From Pseudoalteromonas luteoviolacea B = ATCC 29581 (GTDB lineage Bacteria > Pseudomonadota > Gammaproteobacteria > Enterobacterales > Alteromonadaceae): a stretch of DNA of 64,000 nt. Shown here one piece after another: positions 7,098 to 16,098 of this stretch (positions within the stretch are counted from its first letter, which is position 1; every line of letters starts with the position of its first letter). Location of the stretch: positions 1 through 64,000 of the forward strand of contig CAPN01000015.1 in assembly GCA_000333235.1 (NCBI GenBank), in the 5' to 3' direction. The position numbers and the translations under genes are program-made. The notes under the pieces were generated by a model. It was not told where the DNA came from, did no database searches, and saw nothing but the letters and a program-made list of their open reading frames with translations.

Positions 7098-9574
7098 GAT
7101 GTTTCATTCCCATCTTCATTATTTACTTTGGCAGCCAGTGCTGCTTTTTTGGCTTTCGCACGGGAAATTGCCGCAGCAACCGCGGCTTTTCGTTTGTCAT
7201 CTGCGGTGTCTGCTCCTTTTGAGTCCGTCTCAACATCTTGAGCGTCTGCACTCGTGGCATCGTTTACACTTTCGCGTTGCTGCGCGGCTTTTTTAGCTTT
7301 TGCACGAGCAATTGCCGCAGCAACTGCGGCTTTGCGTTTGTCGTCTGCGGAGTCTGGTCCATTTGAGTCCGTATCAATATCTTGAGCGTCCGCACTCGAG
7401 GCATCGTTTACACTTTCAGGTTGCTGCGCGGCTTTTTTGGCTTTCGCACGGGCGATTGCCGCAGCTACTGCGGCTTTGCGTTTGTCGTCTGCGGAGTCTG
7501 GTCCATTTTTGTCCGTATTAGCATCTTGAGCGTCCGCACTCGAGACATCGTTTACACTTTCGGGTTGCTGCGCGACCTTCTTGGCTTTGGCACGGGCGAT
7601 TGCCGCAGCAACCGCGGCTTTTCGTTTGTCGTCTGCGGTGTCTGGTTCATTTGAGCCTGTACCAATATTCTGAGCGTCCGCACTCGAGGCATCGTTTACA
7701 CTTTCGGGTTGCTGCGCGGCTTTTTTGGCTTTCGCACGGGCAATTGCCGCAGCAACTGCGGCTTTTTTATCTTCACCACAAGGTTTACTTTGGCTCGAGT
7801 CGTTTTCATTCGTCTGAGCTGCTTTTTTTGCTTTGGCACGAGCAATTGCTAAGGCAATCGCTTCTTTTTTCGGATCATTTGATTTAGGCTCACTATGGGT
7901 TTGCTGCTCTTTTTGCTCTTTGTAACGGCGGGCTTCTTCTTTCCGTCTTGCTCGCTCTTGTACAACCTTAGAGTTGTCTGGCAACATTTCTTGGCCTGTT
8001 TGTGCTTTTCGTGCTTTTGCTCTTGCTATCGCTTCGGCCACAGCGTCTTTTTTATCCGATTGCTTTGCAACACGTGACATAGCTTCGGCCACTTTTTGTT
8101 TTTCTTCTGCACTTTTTATGGTTGTCTGAGCTGCTTTTTTATGACGATTTTGACGTTCTTCCATCTCACGCTCTAAACGTGCTTTACGAAGTTCAAATCG
8201 TTCTTTTGCACGTTCGGCTTTAATTTTTTCTAATTTTTGCTCACGGATCTCTGCCTTGGCTACCCGGTAATATTGTACTAAAGGAATTTCACTCGGGCAC
8301 ACATAAGAACATGCGCCACATTCGATACAATCAAACAGGCTATATTCTTCCAGTTTTTGATATTCTTTTCCTTTAGCAAACCATTGTAATTGTTGTGGCA
8401 GTAACGTTTGTGGGCACGCATCAGCACAAGCACTACAACGAATACAGGCTTTTTCTTCACCTTCAACAGCTAGCTCTTGGTTATCAGGTGCTAAAATGCA
8501 GTTTGTGGTTTTAACCACAGGAATTCTAACACTGGGTAAGGTAAAGCCCATCATTGGACCACCCATGATCACTCTTTGTTCAGGCACAGGATTAAATCCT
8601 TGGTTATCAAGCAAATGTTTTATCTCTGTGCCAATCAATGCCCATACATTGCGTTTTTGTCTAATGGTGTTGCCAGTTACTGTCACAACGCGTTCAATGA
8701 GTGGCTTTCCTTCAGTGATCGCTTCTGATATCGCAAACAATGTTCCCACGTTTTGTACGATAACTCCAACATCTGCGGGAATTCCACCACTCGGAACTTC
8801 TTTTGACGTTAGTACTTTAATTAACTGTTTTTCACCACCGGATGGGTATTTAGTCGGGATAGAACGAACCAATACGTCAGTTAACGTTTTACACCCTTCA
8901 GTCATGGCTTGCAGAGCGTCTGGCTTGTTATCTTCAATCGCGACGAGGACTCGCTTGGGTGAAAGCAAGTGTTTCATTATAGCGATTCCATTGGCAATAT
9001 TTGTTGCATACTCGCGCATTAACGTGTCGTCAGCGGTAATATAAGGTTCGCATTCAACCCCATTTACAATTAAATATTCAATAGGTGCCTGTGTATCGGC
9101 TTTAATATAGGTCGGAAAGCCTGCCCCGCCCATGCCTGCTATTCCCGCATTGTGAATAATGTCGACAAGCGTTGTTTTATCAAGTTTTGCAAAGTCCAAA
9201 TGGCGTTGCAGTTCTATCCATTGCTCTTCTCCATCAGGCTCGATAATGACACTAAGTTCAGGTAATGCAGATGGGTGGGCACTTATTGCCGGCTTAATCG
9301 CTGTAATGAAACCCGAGGTTGGCGCATGGACTGGTAGCGACCAATTCGCTTGAGGTTGAGTGAGTGCTTGGCCTTTTAAAACCCTATCACCAACTTTCAC
9401 AAGTAAAACCCCATTTGCGCCGATGTGTTGCTTGATAGGAATTACCAGTTTATCAGGTAGCGGTAAACGGCCAATAGGCAGCAAGTTTGAAATCGATTTT
9501 TGCTCTGGAGGGTGAATGCCACCAGGAAACTGCCACAATTCGCCGTTATCAATTTGTTCAAGTAATAAATCCAC
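7094..9574 (-). CDS. rsxC: Electron transport complex subunit RsxC/RnfC with a repeat tail
   Basis: Peripheral subunit that accepts electrons from NADH or ferredoxin. The start is a GTG placed after AGAGG. The first 440 residues hold the RnfC barrel-sandwich and NADH/FMN domain (GMGGAGFPTYIK, GVECEPYITADD) and two 4Fe-4S clusters (CIRCSACADACP and CIECGACSYVCP). The remaining 380 residues are a charged Ala/Lys/Arg-rich tail of tandem units of about 48 residues, each with the core AAIARAKAKKAAQQ. Total length is 826 residues against about 740 in E. coli, the excess lying in the repeats. Such tails are predicted long helices; their function is not established. Confidence 0.96.
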   Translation of the reverse strand: MDLLLEQIDNGELWQFPGGIHPPEQKSISNLLPIGRLPLPDKLVIPIKQHIGANGVLLVKVGDRVLKGQALTQPQANWSLPVHAPTSGFITAIKPAISAHPSALPELSVIIEPDGEEQWIELQRHLDFAKLDKTTLVDIIHNAGIAGMGGAGFPTYIKADTQAPIEYLIVNGVECEPYITADDTLMREYATNIANGIAIMKHLLSPKRVLVAIEDNKPDALQAMTEGCKTLTDVLVRSIPTKYPSGGEKQLIKVLTSKEVPSGGIPADVGVIVQNVGTLFAISEAITEGKPLIERVVTVTGNTIRQKRNVWALIGTEIKHLLDNQGFNPVPEQRVIMGGPMMGFTLPSVRIPVVKTTNCILAPDNQELAVEGEEKACIRCSACADACPQTLLPQQLQWFAKGKEYQKLEEYSLFDCIECGACSYVCPSEIPLVQYYRVAKAEIREQKLEKIKAERAKERFELRKARLEREMEERQNRHKKAAQTTIKSAEEKQKVAEAMSRVAKQSDKKDAVAEAIARAKARKAQTGQEMLPDNSKVVQERARRKEEARRYKEQKEQQTHSEPKSNDPKKEAIALAIARAKAKKAAQTNENDSSQSKPCGEDKKAAVAAAIARAKAKKAAQQPESVNDASSADAQNIGTGSNEPDTADDKRKAAVAAAIARAKAKKVAQQPESVNDVSSADAQDANTDKNGPDSADDKRKAAVAAAIARAKAKKAAQQPESVNDASSADAQDIDTDSNGPDSADDKRKAAVAAAIARAKAKKAAQQRESVNDATSADAQDVETDSKGADTADDKRKAAVAAAISRAKAKKAALAAKVNNEDGNETS
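7102..7791 (-). repeat. Tandem 144-bp repeats inside rsxC
   Basis: The 3' part of rsxC contains four nearly identical units plus a partial unit with a 144-base period; for example GCGTTTGTCGTCTGCGG recurs at about 7337 and 7481. Each unit encodes an Ala/Arg/Lys helix followed by an acidic linker (ESVNDASSADAQD). Two more diverged helix cores lie upstream at the protein level. The units stay in frame, and the near identity suggests recent unequal recombination, so copy number may vary between strains or be mis-assembled. Confidence 0.9.
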
Positions 9575-9583
9575 TTAAACCTC

Positions 9584-10138
9584 TTAGTCTATCTGAGTCA
9601 CGGGAATGGCGTTGAGTTGCCATTTCCAATTTTGTTTATTTTCAGCTACTGGGATCATATCAATACAATCAACAGGGCAGGGATCAACGCATAAGTCGCA
9701 ACCAGTACATTCGTCTGCAATCACGGTGTGCATTTGCCTCGTCGCGCCAACAATAGCATCGACAGGGCATGCTTGAATGCATTTTGTACAGCCGATGCAT
9801 TCGTCTTCGCGAATATAGGCCACTTTTTTCATTGGTTCTGCTTCTTCACCGCCAGCCAATGGTTTAGCCTCAACTCCCATTAAATCAGCAAGTTTTTTAA
9901 CGGTCGCTTCACCACCCGGTGGGCATTTATTTACCTCATCACCATTAGCAATAGCTTCTGCGTAGGGACGACATCCAGGGTAGCCACATTGCCCACATTG
10001 TGTTTGAGGCAAAATAGCATCAATTTGATCAACGATAGGGCTACTTTCGACTTTGTATTTTATTGCCGCATAGCCTAAGACGAGTCCGAATATAAGCGCT
10101 AAAAGTCCAAGCGCCAACAATGCGTAAAATAGAGTCAT
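9584..10138 (-). CDS. rsxB: Electron transport complex subunit RsxB/RnfB (ferredoxin-like)
   Basis: A 184-residue iron-sulphur subunit. An N-terminal membrane helix (about residues 3-26) is followed by a 4Fe-4S domain with CGQCGYPGC and a later Cys in NKCPPGG, then a two-cluster ferredoxin domain ([12 protein letters not shown] and [12 protein letters not shown]). It passes electrons between RsxC and the membrane subunits. It ends 9 bases before the GTG of rsxC and starts 1 base after rsxA. Confidence 0.97.
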   Translation of the reverse strand: MTLFYALLALGLLALIFGLVLGYAAIKYKVESSPIVDQIDAILPQTQCGQCGYPGCRPYAEAIANGDEVNKCPPGGEATVKKLADLMGVEAKPLAGGEEAEPMKKVAYIREDECIGCTKCIQACPVDAIVGATRQMHTVIADECTGCDLCVDPCPVDCIDMIPVAENKQNWKWQLNAIPVTQID

Positions 10139-10139
10139 A

Positions 10140-10721
10140 TCAAAATTTCACCAATCCAGAAAAGCCCATAAACGCTAGCGACATTAATCCTGCCGTGATC
10201 ATGGCAATTGAAGCACCTTTAAATGGGGTTGGCACATCTGCGATGGCTAAACGTTCGCGAAGTGCAGCAAAAAGAACAAGCACTAGTGAAAAGCCAACAG
10301 CGGCACCAAATCCATAAAGAGCTGATTCGATGAAAGTATGGTCTTTTTTGAGATTTAATAATGCAACGCCTAAAACTGCGCAATTCGTTGTGATTAATGG
10401 TAAGAAAATACCGAGTAAACGGTATAGGGTAGGGCTTGTTTTTTTAACCACCATTTCGGTAAATTGTACCACCACTGCGATTACTAAGATAAAGCTCATG
10501 GTGCGCAGGAATTCAAGGTCTAGTGGGACAAGTATATATTGATTTACGAGGTAACTGCTTACGGAGGCGAGTGTTAGCACAAAGGTGGTTGCCAGTGACA
10601 TGCCAATTGCAGTATCTAATTTACCAGACACGCCCATAAATGGACACAGCCCGAGAAACTGCACCAATACGAAGTTATTGACTAACACCGTGCCAATCAG
10701 CAGAAGTAAATAATCGCCCAT
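10140..10721 (-). CDS. rsxA: Electron transport complex subunit RsxA/RnfA
   Basis: Polytopic membrane subunit, 193 residues and about six helices, homologous to RsxE and inserted in the opposite orientation in the pair. [12 protein letters not shown] and [11 protein letters not shown] carry the two Cys residues used for the shared iron-sulphur centre. A GAGG site sits 5 bases before the ATG. It is the first gene of the rsxABCDGE-nth operon; the promoter should lie in the gap to its right. Confidence 0.97.
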   Translation of the reverse strand: MGDYLLLLIGTVLVNNFVLVQFLGLCPFMGVSGKLDTAIGMSLATTFVLTLASVSSYLVNQYILVPLDLEFLRTMSFILVIAVVVQFTEMVVKKTSPTLYRLLGIFLPLITTNCAVLGVALLNLKKDHTFIESALYGFGAAVGFSLVLVLFAALRERLAIADVPTPFKGASIAMITAGLMSLAFMGFSGLVKF

Positions 10722-10978
10722 TTTTGCCTCATGCCTTTAAATAATCTCAGTATTATCGCGTTTTTGGCGCAGTTTAACAATAATACCGACAGCCATTAAT
10801 ACCTGATCACTTTGAATTGTCTTCATAGGCGTTAATTAGGCTTTAACGAAGTAGGAAATTAGCGATAATTAACGAATTGGAGTAGGACAGTGTAGATATG
10901 TAGGTAAGTGAATATTGGATCTGTTGTTTGAATCGCTTTTTTTGCTGAATTCGTTCTAATCGCGATTCGTAGGAAAAG
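10722..10978. other. Upstream region of the rsx operon
   Basis: A gene-free AT-rich gap between the rsxA start and the terminator of the preceding minus-strand gene. It must contain the rsx promoter, but I could not pick out a convincing -35/-10 pair or a recognisable FNR or SoxR site by eye. Confidence 0.5.
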
Positions 10979-11003
10979 AAAAAGGAGCACAGGGCTCCTT
11001 TTC
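10979..11003 (-). terminator. Rho-independent terminator of the GGDEF/EAL gene
   Basis: A 9-bp perfect stem (AAAAGGAGC at 10980-10988, GCTCCTTTT at 10994-11002) with a 5-base loop. It lies just downstream of the minus-strand GGDEF/EAL gene, and on that strand it is followed by a pyrimidine-rich run. Confidence 0.75.
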
Positions 11004-11024
11004 GTTATAAAAATTGTTGTTAAC

Positions 11025-13037
11025 TTAGATTTCTTTTGGCTTTTCGATGTAATAACCCTGAACACCATCTAAACATAACGTTTCAACTATGTGTTTTTCT
11101 TCTTGGCTTTCAACACCTTCAGCAAATACACTCACTCCGATACGATGGGCAAGGTCGACCATTAAGCGCATAAAATATTGATTGTTTTTATCTTCTTCAA
11201 GTCCGCGAGTGTAACTTGCATCCATTTTGATAAAATCAGGCTTAAGATCGCGGAAAAATTTAAATGAGGTAAGACCTACACCAAATCGTTCTACGGTAAT
11301 ACGAGCTCCCACCCGATGGACCATGTCGATAAAACGGCGGCTAGCTTTAATATTTTGTTGTAACCCAAATTCACTAACTTCAAAAATGAGCTTTGAAGAA
11401 ATGTTCACTTCTTTGAGTAAACGTCGCTCAAGCCAAATCACAAATTGATCGCTGTGCGCACTTGATGCAGTGATATTGATGCCGAAAAACTTTTCATTAA
11501 AGTTACGTGTTTTTATGAGTTCGAGCGAGGTTTCGACGATGAGTTTATCGATTTCAACAGCCATATCGAGTTTCTCAGCCATTGCTAAGAAAGAAGCAGT
11601 AGGCAACATTTGGCCATCTTCAGTTGTAAAGCGCGATTGAATCTCTGCATAGGCTTTGACATTTTTGCCAACTGGCATAATGTTCTGCATCATTAATTTT
11701 ACGCGCTTACTATCGATAACTTCACGAATAACTCGACGCCAGTTTTGATTGCCAAAACCGGCGCTTACGTTATTGACCAGATCTGACTCGCGTTGCAGGT
11801 GCCAAGCATTTGCTTGTTTGCTTTGCGCCATACTTAGCGCGTTATCCACAACAGATAGTAACTCACCGAGAGGTTTACCACTTTCGTACGTCACGATACC
11901 CGTATTTGCGACTGAACTTAGTTCTTGGTTTTGCTGATACTGAGTAAAACGAGCTTGTAATGTATCACCAAATTGTTCAGCTTCTTTAGAGGGAACATTA
12001 GGTAGGACAATTGCGAAGTCTGAACTATTCACACGAAATACCTGGCTTTGAGAATAGGTTCCACTCACGTGGCGAATAATTTCAGATACGGATTTAACGT
12101 ATTCGTCGCCTTTTTGATAGCCGCGTGTCTGGTTAATGATTTGTAGCTCGCTGCAACGAACCATTGCAAGCGTACCAAAGCTTTTCTTCGGGCTCGATTC
12201 AATATGTTGTTCATAATACTCAACAAACATATTGCGGTTGCCTAGTCCAGTTACAACATCTTTATAAGCTTCTTGTTTAATGCTTTGCGCGGCATTTTGA
12301 ATGTCTTCTTGCTTAGTTCGTAGAAACTGAGCTAAGCGATTGAATGACGGGGCAAGTTCAGACCCAAGATCATGGAGAACGGCTGTATTAAAATCTGAAC
12401 TAACTTGGGCGTTCTGTTGATTTTGAGTGATATAGACGTCAACTGCATCCGCAACCGTCATACTGACACGACGATTTAAGCGTTTGTAGATTGCTTGCAT
12501 ATATACAACAGGAATAAATGCGACTAATGCAGAGATTATAAACATTAATATCAGCGCATTTTGTAATAGCGCCGCTTGACTGGACGCGTTAATGACGAAT
12601 TCTATTTTAATGTCTTTTGCTTTATTAACAGCAAATTGGGGACGTATTGAGTTGAAAATACTTTCGATTAAACTCACACCAAAAGGCAGCTGACTAGGTT
12701 GTGCAACTTGTAAGATGGTTTTTCCATCGTAGTCTCGAATAATAAATGTTGAGAAAACTTGTCCGTTGTTTAATGCAAGGTTTACATGTTCAACAGATAC
12801 TTCATCAAGGGTTTTATTTTCGATGTAGCGAGTGACCATCGTTTGAGTACTGACTTGCGCGTCATTGACTGCTTTGTCGAATCCATTAGCGACGAGAAGA
12901 ACACCAATGAATGAGAAAAGGATCCATGAAAGGAGCTGCAAGATTATTAGTTTTTTGAAGCCTGCCATAATGCCTGTCTTGTTAACTCGAACCGAGAAAG
13001 TTTTTAACGCAACTGATGTCGGTTGCTTAAATCCCAT
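11025..13037 (-). CDS. Membrane GGDEF/EAL protein with degenerate active sites
   Basis: A 670-residue protein: membrane helix (about residues 30-50), a periplasmic domain of about 110 residues resembling the LapD/MoxY N-terminal type, a second helix near 160-180, a linker, then GGDEF and EAL domains. The GGDEF loop reads NSSDF and the EAL signature reads AEIQSR, so neither cyclase nor phosphodiesterase activity is expected. This architecture fits a c-di-GMP receptor (LapD-like) or a CsrD-type RNA-turnover factor, which also has SDF in place of GGDEF and a similar length. I cannot decide between them. An in-frame ATG at 12968 is an alternative start. It stands alone between rsx and the tRNA genes. 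Confidence 0.85.
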   Translation of the reverse strand: MGFKQPTSVALKTFSVRVNKTGIMAGFKKLIILQLLSWILFSFIGVLLVANGFDKAVNDAQVSTQTMVTRYIENKTLDEVSVEHVNLALNNGQVFSTFIIRDYDGKTILQVAQPSQLPFGVSLIESIFNSIRPQFAVNKAKDIKIEFVINASSQAALLQNALILMFIISALVAFIPVVYMQAIYKRLNRRVSMTVADAVDVYITQNQQNAQVSSDFNTAVLHDLGSELAPSFNRLAQFLRTKQEDIQNAAQSIKQEAYKDVVTGLGNRNMFVEYYEQHIESSPKKSFGTLAMVRCSELQIINQTRGYQKGDEYVKSVSEIIRHVSGTYSQSQVFRVNSSDFAIVLPNVPSKEAEQFGDTLQARFTQYQQNQELSSVANTGIVTYESGKPLGELLSVVDNALSMAQSKQANAWHLQRESDLVNNVSAGFGNQNWRRVIREVIDSKRVKLMMQNIMPVGKNVKAYAEIQSRFTTEDGQMLPTASFLAMAEKLDMAVEIDKLIVETSLELIKTRNFNEKFFGINITASSAHSDQFVIWLERRLLKEVNISSKLIFEVSEFGLQQNIKASRRFIDMVHRVGARITVERFGVGLTSFKFFRDLKPDFIKMDASYTRGLEEDKNNQYFMRLMVDLAHRIGVSVFAEGVESQEEKHIVETLCLDGVQGYYIEKPKEI

Positions 13038-13093
13038 TTAAACCAGAGTAGGGTAGTAGAATTGGATTAAAAAGTCTAACAAAAACTTTATAT

Positions 13094-13170
13094 TGGCTCC
13101 CCCTCCCCGACTCGAACGGGGGACCTGCGGATTAACAGTCCGTCGCTCTAACCAACTGAGCTAAGGGGGA
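13094..13170 (-). tRNA. tRNA-Asn (GUU), copy 3 in transcription order
   Basis: A 77-base cloverleaf with encoded CCA. Acceptor stem TCCCCCT pairs with AGGGGGA; the anticodon loop CTGTTAA gives GUU (Asn); the T arm is CCCCG-TTCGAGT-CGGGG. It is identical to the two copies upstream and separated from the next by 22 bases. Confidence 0.97.
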
Positions 13171-13192
13171 ACTAAAAAAGACATTAAATCGG

Positions 13193-13269
13193 TGGCTCCC
13201 CCTCCCCGACTCGAACGGGGGACCTGCGGATTAACAGTCCGTCGCTCTAACCAACTGAGCTAAGGGGGA
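13193..13269 (-). tRNA. tRNA-Asn (GUU), copy 2
   Basis: Same 77-base sequence as its neighbours, with anticodon GUU and encoded CCA. The spacers on both sides are 22 bases long but differ in sequence, so the units were probably duplicated some time ago with selection or gene conversion keeping the tRNAs identical. Confidence 0.97.
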
Positions 13270-13291
13270 ATCGATTTAATTTTTGTTGAAT

Positions 13292-13368
13292 TGGCTCCCC
13301 CTCCCCGACTCGAACGGGGGACCTGCGGATTAACAGTCCGTCGCTCTAACCAACTGAGCTAAGGGGGA
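13292..13368 (-). tRNA. tRNA-Asn (GUU), copy 1 (promoter-proximal)
   Basis: First tRNA of the three-copy array when read on the minus strand; identical 77-base cloverleaf with anticodon GUU and encoded CCA. It begins about 26 bases downstream of a near-consensus promoter -10 box. Confidence 0.97.
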
Positions 13369-13393
13369 AGCGCGTTGTATTCAACGGAGCGAG

Positions 13394-13422
13394 ATATTAA
13401 TGACCACACCTAAGTGTGTCAA
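13394..13422 (-). promoter_or_regulatory. Sigma-70 promoter of the tRNA-Asn array
   Basis: On the minus strand, TTGACA (13417-13422) and TAATAT (13394-13399) are separated by 17 bases and followed by a GC-rich discriminator (CTCGCTCCG), the pattern of stringently controlled stable-RNA promoters. A small palindrome, CACAC-CTAA-GTGTG, spans the spacer and -35 edge (13405-13418) and could be an operator. Confidence 0.8.
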
Positions 13423-13962
13423 CCATAAAAGTCATCAAGTATAAAAAAAAATGACTGTTCGTTGATTTTATGTTCGATTTGCTGTCATTTAATGCAATCG
13501 CAGTCAGTATTATTAACTTACTAAGGACAAAGAGCGCAATTCAGGCATGCTAAAAAATATTAAAGATAAGTCAAGATTGGGGTTTTGACTATTTAGGGTG
13601 CTTTTTTAAGCGAAGTGCACGAAAATAGATGTTATTAAATTTCTATTATCTAAAGCCTCAAATACAATGGGTCGTTTTGTGCAATTTCTATCCGATCCTG
13701 TGCGGCTTAACATCAAAAGATCCGCGAAGTTTTGTAATAAATTAGCATTATCTATGTCAAACATGTATTAAAGTATCTTAATAACAGTAGGTTAGCTTTT
13801 CTATCATTGGAATAAATACAACCTAGAGAGGCCCTATTTTTCGATTAATGTCCATTGATTACGTTTCGCATACTGTAGATTGAATAGAAAATGATCGGAT
13901 TTCAATCTGTTTGAGATCATAAGATCGCGCTATAACCCACAATTTATATGACTTGTGAAGAG

Positions 13963-13985
13963 TTATCCACTGTTTCTGTGGATAA
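13963..13985. promoter_or_regulatory. Inverted pair of DnaA-box-like sequences
   Basis: TTATCCACT on the plus strand (one mismatch to TTATCCACA) and, six bases on, TGTGGATAA, which is an exact DnaA box on the minus strand. Together they form a near-palindrome. The exact box matches the E. coli R-box consensus; whether DnaA binds here is inference. Confidence 0.5.
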
Positions 13986-14145
13986 CCTTGTTTATTATTT
14001 TTTTAAAACTTATTTCAGCCCACGTATTGCTTGCGTTGCAAGGGATGCAAGGATTTTTTTATGTTTTTTTTAATTAAATAAAAACAATGAGTTATGTTTT
14101 TGGCGGTTAGATGAGCAAATCTAACGGCAAGCCTTTATGTCTGGT

Positions 14146-14176
14146 TTAATTTTGCACTGGGATTGTGCAAAATTAA
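14146..14176. repeat. Perfect 12-bp inverted repeat
   Basis: Arms TTAATTTTGCAC (14146-14157) and GTGCAAAATTAA (14165-14176) are exact complements around a 7-base spacer. No T-run follows on either side, so it is not a typical terminator. It could be a protein-binding palindrome or an RNA hairpin. Confidence 0.8.
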
Positions 14177-14438
14177 TGCGTGGTTTGGTCAAAATTGTAA
14201 ATTTTTTGACACAAACTGGCATGGCTTAGTTTTAATCCACTTTTCGACTTAAAAAGCTATTTTTAGCTATATATCCAAGTTATCTCAAGGTGCGTGTTCA
14301 GCAAGATGTTTTTGGCTATTAAGGGCGAGGATGGTCTAATACAGAGTAGTCTACGTTGATCGCATTACATAAAACGTGGCTTCTCTGGAGCTGTTCATTT
14401 TGTCCAATTTTTCGTTTAAAAGACTCAATACCTAAACA

Positions 14439-14502
14439 ATTTGAAGCAACGCATCTTCAAATAGATAGGGTAAAAAGGCGACTATTCCTTCGTCTTTTTG
14501 CC
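14439..14502 (+). repeat. Two adjacent hairpins upstream of the MATE gene
   Basis: First hairpin: ATTTGAAG (14439-14446) and CTTCAAAT (14455-14462), perfect 8 bp with an 8-base loop. Second: 13 bp counting two G-U pairs, 14469-14481 with 14490-14502, again with an 8-base loop; its 3' arm contains CTTTTTG. They are separated by six bases. In RNA form they would make a compact double stem-loop, as in a small RNA or an attenuator. Confidence 0.6.
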
Positions 14503-14727
14503 TTAAACTGAACCACGTGGGCAGCTTTGAATCTTGCAACTTGCGGTGGCTCGGGGATGGAAATCTGCGAATATAGAGAGGCAATCTTTTTTATGTCATG
14601 CGGTAAGCGATATCGCCAAATGAATTTTTAAGTCACTTTCAAAAACTTTGCAATTATCGATTGATCGTAGCCTAGTGGTTAGGGATGCTTTATTATGTTT
14701 GTTGCCTTATAACAGCTTTACGTTTTC

Positions 14728-16098
14728 ATGACTATTCAAGCCAATTACAGCAAAATTTTACATGGTGATATCGCCAACACACTCAAAGACATGACGATTC
14801 CAATGATATTTGGAATGATCACCTTGATGATGTTTAACTTAGTCGACACATTTTTTATTAGTATGTTGGGCACTGAGCCGCTAGCGGCGATCAGCTTTAC
14901 CTTTCCCGTCACATTTACTGTGATTAGCTTGGCCATTGGTTTAGGCATTGGGACATCGGCTGTAATAGCAAAAGCATTAGGTAGTGCAAATTTAGATGAA
15001 GCAAGATTTGATGCTACGGTTGCTTTACTTCTTTCTGCGGTTTTGGTTTTTATTCTTTCTTTCGTTGGATTTCTGTTGATTGACCCTATTTTCTCTTTGC
15101 TTGGGGCAGGCAAAGCGGTAATGCCATTTATCCACGATTATATGGAAGTGTGGTTTTTAGGCAGTGTGTTTTTGATTATGCCGATGATAGGCAATTCAGT
15201 CTTAAGAGCAAATGGTGATACTAAAACACCGAGTATAGTGATGGGCGGAGCTGGAGTAATCAACGCAATTTTGGATCCGATCCTCATATTTGGATTTGGT
15301 CCAATTGACGCAATGGGCGTTCAAGGCGCTGCTGTGGCAAGTGTCATATCTTGGACGGTTGCGGTTGGTATTATTTTTCATCTTTTGATTTTTAAAAAGC
15401 AGCTGCTGAGCCTAAATTCGAACGGGCGTTCGTTAAATCTAGCCGCGCGAAAAATTTTAAAAATTGGTGTGCCGGCGGCTGGGGCAAATATGTTAACACC
15501 TATTGCAATGGCTGTAATGACGGCCATTATAGCCGGTTATGGACCAGCAGCGGTGGCGGCATTTGGCGTAGGAAGCAGAATTGAGTCAATAGCAAGTTTG
15601 GTAATACTCGCGCTTTCTATGACATTGCCACCTTTTATTAGCCAAAATTTTGGTGCGAACCGATTTGACCGCGTGTTAGATGCTTACACGTTAGCCATAA
15701 AATTTGTATTAGGTTGGCAACTTTTTATCTATCTGGTTTTGGTGGTAAGCAGTTATTGGATTAGTCATACGTTCGCGACTGAAGAAAAGGTCCAGCAGAT
15801 TATAGTCTTGTTTATCATGACCTTGCCTTTGAGTTACGGTTTACAGGGAGTGATTATACTGTCAAATTCCTCGTTTAATGCATTGCATAAACCAATGAAC
15901 GCATTGTTCTTAAGTATCGTTCGATTATTTGTATTTTATGTGCCATTTGGGATTGTTGGCAGCTATATCGCCGATCTTAAGGGATTGTTTATTGGCGCGG
16001 CAATAGGCAATCTATTTACTGCTATCATCGCGTTCGTTTGGTTCATGAAAACGGTTCATAAGTTAAAAGACGTGGCGCAATCGGAGGATAAAGTATGA
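14728..16098 (+). CDS. MATE-family multidrug/cation antiporter
   Basis: A 456-residue membrane protein with about 12 helices and the duplicated six-helix layout of MATE exporters. [22 protein letters not shown] in helix 1 and [19 protein letters not shown] in the first half are typical. It should export cationic compounds in exchange for Na+ or H+ across the inner membrane; the substrate cannot be read from sequence. Its stop codon overlaps the uvrB start by four bases, so the two are translationally coupled. Confidence 0.92.
   Translation: MTIQANYSKILHGDIANTLKDMTIPMIFGMITLMMFNLVDTFFISMLGTEPLAAISFTFPVTFTVISLAIGLGIGTSAVIAKALGSANLDEARFDATVALLLSAVLVFILSFVGFLLIDPIFSLLGAGKAVMPFIHDYMEVWFLGSVFLIMPMIGNSVLRANGDTKTPSIVMGGAGVINAILDPILIFGFGPIDAMGVQGAAVASVISWTVAVGIIFHLLIFKKQLLSLNSNGRSLNLAARKILKIGVPAAGANMLTPIAMAVMTAIIAGYGPAAVAAFGVGSRIESIASLVILALSMTLPPFISQNFGANRFDRVLDAYTLAIKFVLGWQLFIYLVLVVSSYWISHTFATEEKVQQIIVLFIMTLPLSYGLQGVIILSNSSFNALHKPMNALFLSIVRLFVFYVPFGIVGSYIADLKGLFIGAAIGNLFTAIIAFVWFMKTVHKLKDVAQSEDKV

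Larger units (their letters stand above)
13423..14727. other. 1.3-kb gene-free region with DnaA-box-like sites and hairpins
   Basis: No reading frame here looks like a gene. The left half has five GATC sites between 13694 and 13926, three of them within 34 bases. Next comes an inverted pair of DnaA-box-like sites (TTATCCACT at 13963-13971 and TGTGGATAA, a perfect box in reverse, at 13977-13985), followed by AT-rich runs to about 14090. An 8-bp inverted repeat (AGATTGAA/TTCAATCT) lies near 13877-13907. The right half has hairpins at 14146-14176, 14439-14462 and 14469-14502. It may hold a DnaA-binding locus, a small RNA, or only the leader of the MATE gene. Confidence 0.6.

Noticed and set aside
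7102-7791. A repeat array that might be read as CRISPR or as several small genes on the plus strand
   Set aside because: The units are 144 bases, lie in frame in rsxC, and encode a protein repeat. Opposite-strand frames are mirror images of the repeats.
14664-14692. tRNA-like segment (GCCTAGTGGTTAGGG) before the MATE gene
   Set aside because: It resembles a D arm, but no acceptor or T arm can be found around it.
13423-14727. The gap as the main chromosomal origin
   Set aside because: Only two DnaA-box-like sites are visible, and none of the usual oriC neighbours (mnmG, mioC, dnaA) is present. A secondary DnaA-binding role remains open.
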